Of a stretch of 64,000 nucleotides of DNA, positions 62,837 to 64,000 are shown in pieces. This stretch comes from RYN-230 sp963713815. Its GTDB lineage: Bacteria; Actinomycetota; Actinomycetes; Streptosporangiales; Streptosporangiaceae. Location: the NCBI GenBank assembly GCA_963713815.1, contig CAVQNH010000005.1:1-64000 (forward strand). Reading direction: 5' to 3'. The notes below the pieces were generated by a model. That model worked only from the letters and a program-made list of their open reading frames with translations, searched no databases and was not told where the DNA came from. Made by a program: the position numbers and the translations under genes. The stretch's first letter is position 1. Every line of letters starts with the position of its first letter.

Positions 62837-63823
62837 ATGAGTCGCGTAGTGGTCATCGGCGCTACCGGGCACATCGGCACCTACCTGGTGCCGCGGCTGG
62901 TGCGGGGCGGTCACGAGGTCATCGCGCTCAGCCGCGGGCAGCGCGAGCCGTACCACCCGGCCCCCGAGTGGTCCCGGGTCACCCGGGTCACGGTAGACCG
63001 CGACGCGCAGGACGCCGCCGGAACGTTCGGCGGGCGGGTCGCGGAGCTGCGTCCCGACGTGGTCGCCGACCTGGTCTGCTTCACCGCGGAGTCGGCGCGG
63101 CAGCTGGTGGACGCGCTCCGCCCGTCCCGCCCGCTGCTGCTGCACTGCGGGACGATCTGGGTGCACGGCCCGGCGCTGCGGGTGCCGGTCACCGAGGACG
63201 AGCCCCGCACCGCCTACGGCGAGTACGGCACGGGCAAGGCGGAGATCGAGGCACTGCTGCACCGCGAGACGCTGGCAGGCGGCGTCCCCTCGGTCGTGCT
63301 GCACCCCGGTCACATCAGCGGGCCAGGCTGGCCCGTGATCACGCCCGCCGGCAATCTGGACCCGGCCGTCTGGACCAGCCTGGCCACCGGCAAGCCGCTC
63401 GCGCTGCCCGATCATGGTCTGGGCGTCCTGCACCACGTGCACGCCGACGATGTGGCCCAGGCCTTCGAACGGGCCCTGTCCCGGCCCGCGGCCATCGGGG
63501 CCAGCTTCCACGTCGTGGCCGAGCAGGCCATGACGCTGCGCGGCCTCGCGGCCGGCGTCGCGCAGTGGTTCGGCCGTGAGCCGGAGCTGGACTTCGTGGA
63601 CTGGGCGGAGTTCGAGCGCCGCACCGATCCGGCGCACGCCGAGGCCACCCGCGAGCACACGTTCCGCAGCATCACCGCGAGCATCGCCCGGGCCCGCGAG
63701 GTGCTCGGCTACGCGCCCCGGTACAGCACGCTCGAGGCCCTTCATGAGGCCCTGGCCTGGCTCGTCGCCCACGGCCAGGTGGACACCGGCGGCCAGCCGT
63801 TCCCCGCAGAAGGCGGGGCCTAG
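62837..63823 (+). CDS. NAD-dependent epimerase/dehydratase family protein
   Basis: 328 residues, ATG 62837 with GGAGGAGAGG upstream. Rossmann motif VVVIGATGHIGTYLVPRL (G8-x-x-G11-x-x-G14). DLVCFTAESARQLVDALRPS, HCGTIWVHGPALRVPVTEDE, YGTGKAEIEALL (Tyr-x-x-x-Lys in the YGxGK form), HPGHISGPGWPVITPAGNLD and HHVHADDVAQAFERAL are typical of extended SDR proteins. Acts on a nucleotide sugar or similar. It stands alone, divergent from the MFS-cNMP gene. Confidence 0.88.
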   Translation: MSRVVVIGATGHIGTYLVPRLVRGGHEVIALSRGQREPYHPAPEWSRVTRVTVDRDAQDAAGTFGGRVAELRPDVVADLVCFTAESARQLVDALRPSRPLLLHCGTIWVHGPALRVPVTEDEPRTAYGEYGTGKAEIEALLHRETLAGGVPSVVLHPGHISGPGWPVITPAGNLDPAVWTSLATGKPLALPDHGLGVLHHVHADDVAQAFERALSRPAAIGASFHVVAEQAMTLRGLAAGVAQWFGREPELDFVDWAEFERRTDPAHAEATREHTFRSITASIARAREVLGYAPRYSTLEALHEALAWLVAHGQVDTGGQPFPAEGGA

Positions 63824-63926
63824 CGGGCCGGCCGGGAGAGCCCCGATACCCTGGCAGCTCACCGCCGCCACAGTCGTTCACGATGGGGCCGAGCTGTCAC
63901 TCTCACACGCCGCGAAGACGTTCCGC

Positions 63927-64000
63927 GTGCCAGGCGGCCCGCGGGCGGCCCGGCTCCGGCCGGGAGATGCCGCGGCGGTCGCGCTGCTCATCGCGCTGCC
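63927..64000 (+). CDS. Possible start of a GNAT acetyltransferase (partial, right edge)
   Basis: From GTG 63927 the frame is open to the edge: PGGPRAARLRPGDAAAVALL then IALP, resembling the first strand and helix of GNAT enzymes (ARLRPGDAAAVAALI). Too short to be certain. Confidence 0.3.
   Translation, partial: MPGGPRAARLRPGDAAAVALLIAL

Overview
The base composition (GC well above 65% almost throughout), GTG/TTG starts, 4-bp start/stop overlaps and the gene families present (WhiB, SpoIIE-type phosphatase, ANTAR, LCP/LytR, F420-type LLM oxidoreductase, SigJ-like and other ECF sigma factors, large LuxR-type ATPases) point to a chromosomal segment of a soil-type, high-GC actinomycete. I see no rRNA, tRNA, CRISPR array, intact prophage or biosynthetic gene cluster. 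Layout: 1-6.3 kb holds an aminoglycoside-nucleotidyltransferase-like gene cut by the left edge, a secreted GH99-like glycosidase with a three-repeat C-terminal domain, and a YkcC/YkcB-like pair of membrane glycosyltransferases. 6.5-8.3 kb is a divergent TetR / aldo-keto reductase module, and a paralogous copy of it lies at 23-24.7 kb. 8.6-25.7 kb is an accessory zone full of damaged genes: a sigma-factor remnant abutting an IS3 remnant, a frameshifted ABC exporter, a frameshifted LuxR-type ATPase, MFS/NTF2/thioredoxin-like remnants, a frameshifted sensor kinase with an intact response regulator, and a frameshifted LLM oxidoreductase. 25.8-33 kb is largely intact: epoxide hydrolase, DHFR-like reductase, two-domain ECF sigma factor, DUF6542 protein, LCP transferase, methyltransferase, DoxX protein, ClpX-type zinc-finger protein. 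33.1-42.5 kb combines a GH36 alpha-galactosidase, a TetR regulator and what I read as a quinate/shikimate catabolic operon: an NAD-type quinate/shikimate dehydrogenase, a ribose-type ABC importer (ATPase, permease, lipoprotein) and a two-domain QsuB-like 3-dehydroshikimate dehydratase. 42.5-52.1 kb is rich in regulation and signalling (HxlR, GNAT, MFS, SpoIIE phosphatase translationally coupled to a PAS-ANTAR-STAS protein, LuxR-type ATPase, WhiB). 52.3-64 kb holds an Hsp20 scrap, a UBP-type zinc finger, an LprI-like lipoprotein, a coupled SGNH hydrolase/MBL hydrolase pair, DUF2332, a badly frameshifted membrane glycosyltransferase, a TetR scrap, a GH13 trehalose-synthase-like enzyme, an MFS protein fused to a cyclic-nucleotide-binding domain, and an NAD-dependent epimerase. 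Two things stand out. First, the qsu-type operon appears to use a high-affinity ABC importer where Corynebacterium uses an MFS permease. Second, more than twenty single-base frame breaks are spread over about a dozen genes. This is either a sequence-quality artefact or real decay, so pseudogene labels here are provisional. Several short inverted-repeat arrays look like operators: CGGAA-N5-TTCCG at both TetR/AKR modules, and three GTCAG-N5-CCTGAC copies before the ClpX-type zinc-finger gene.
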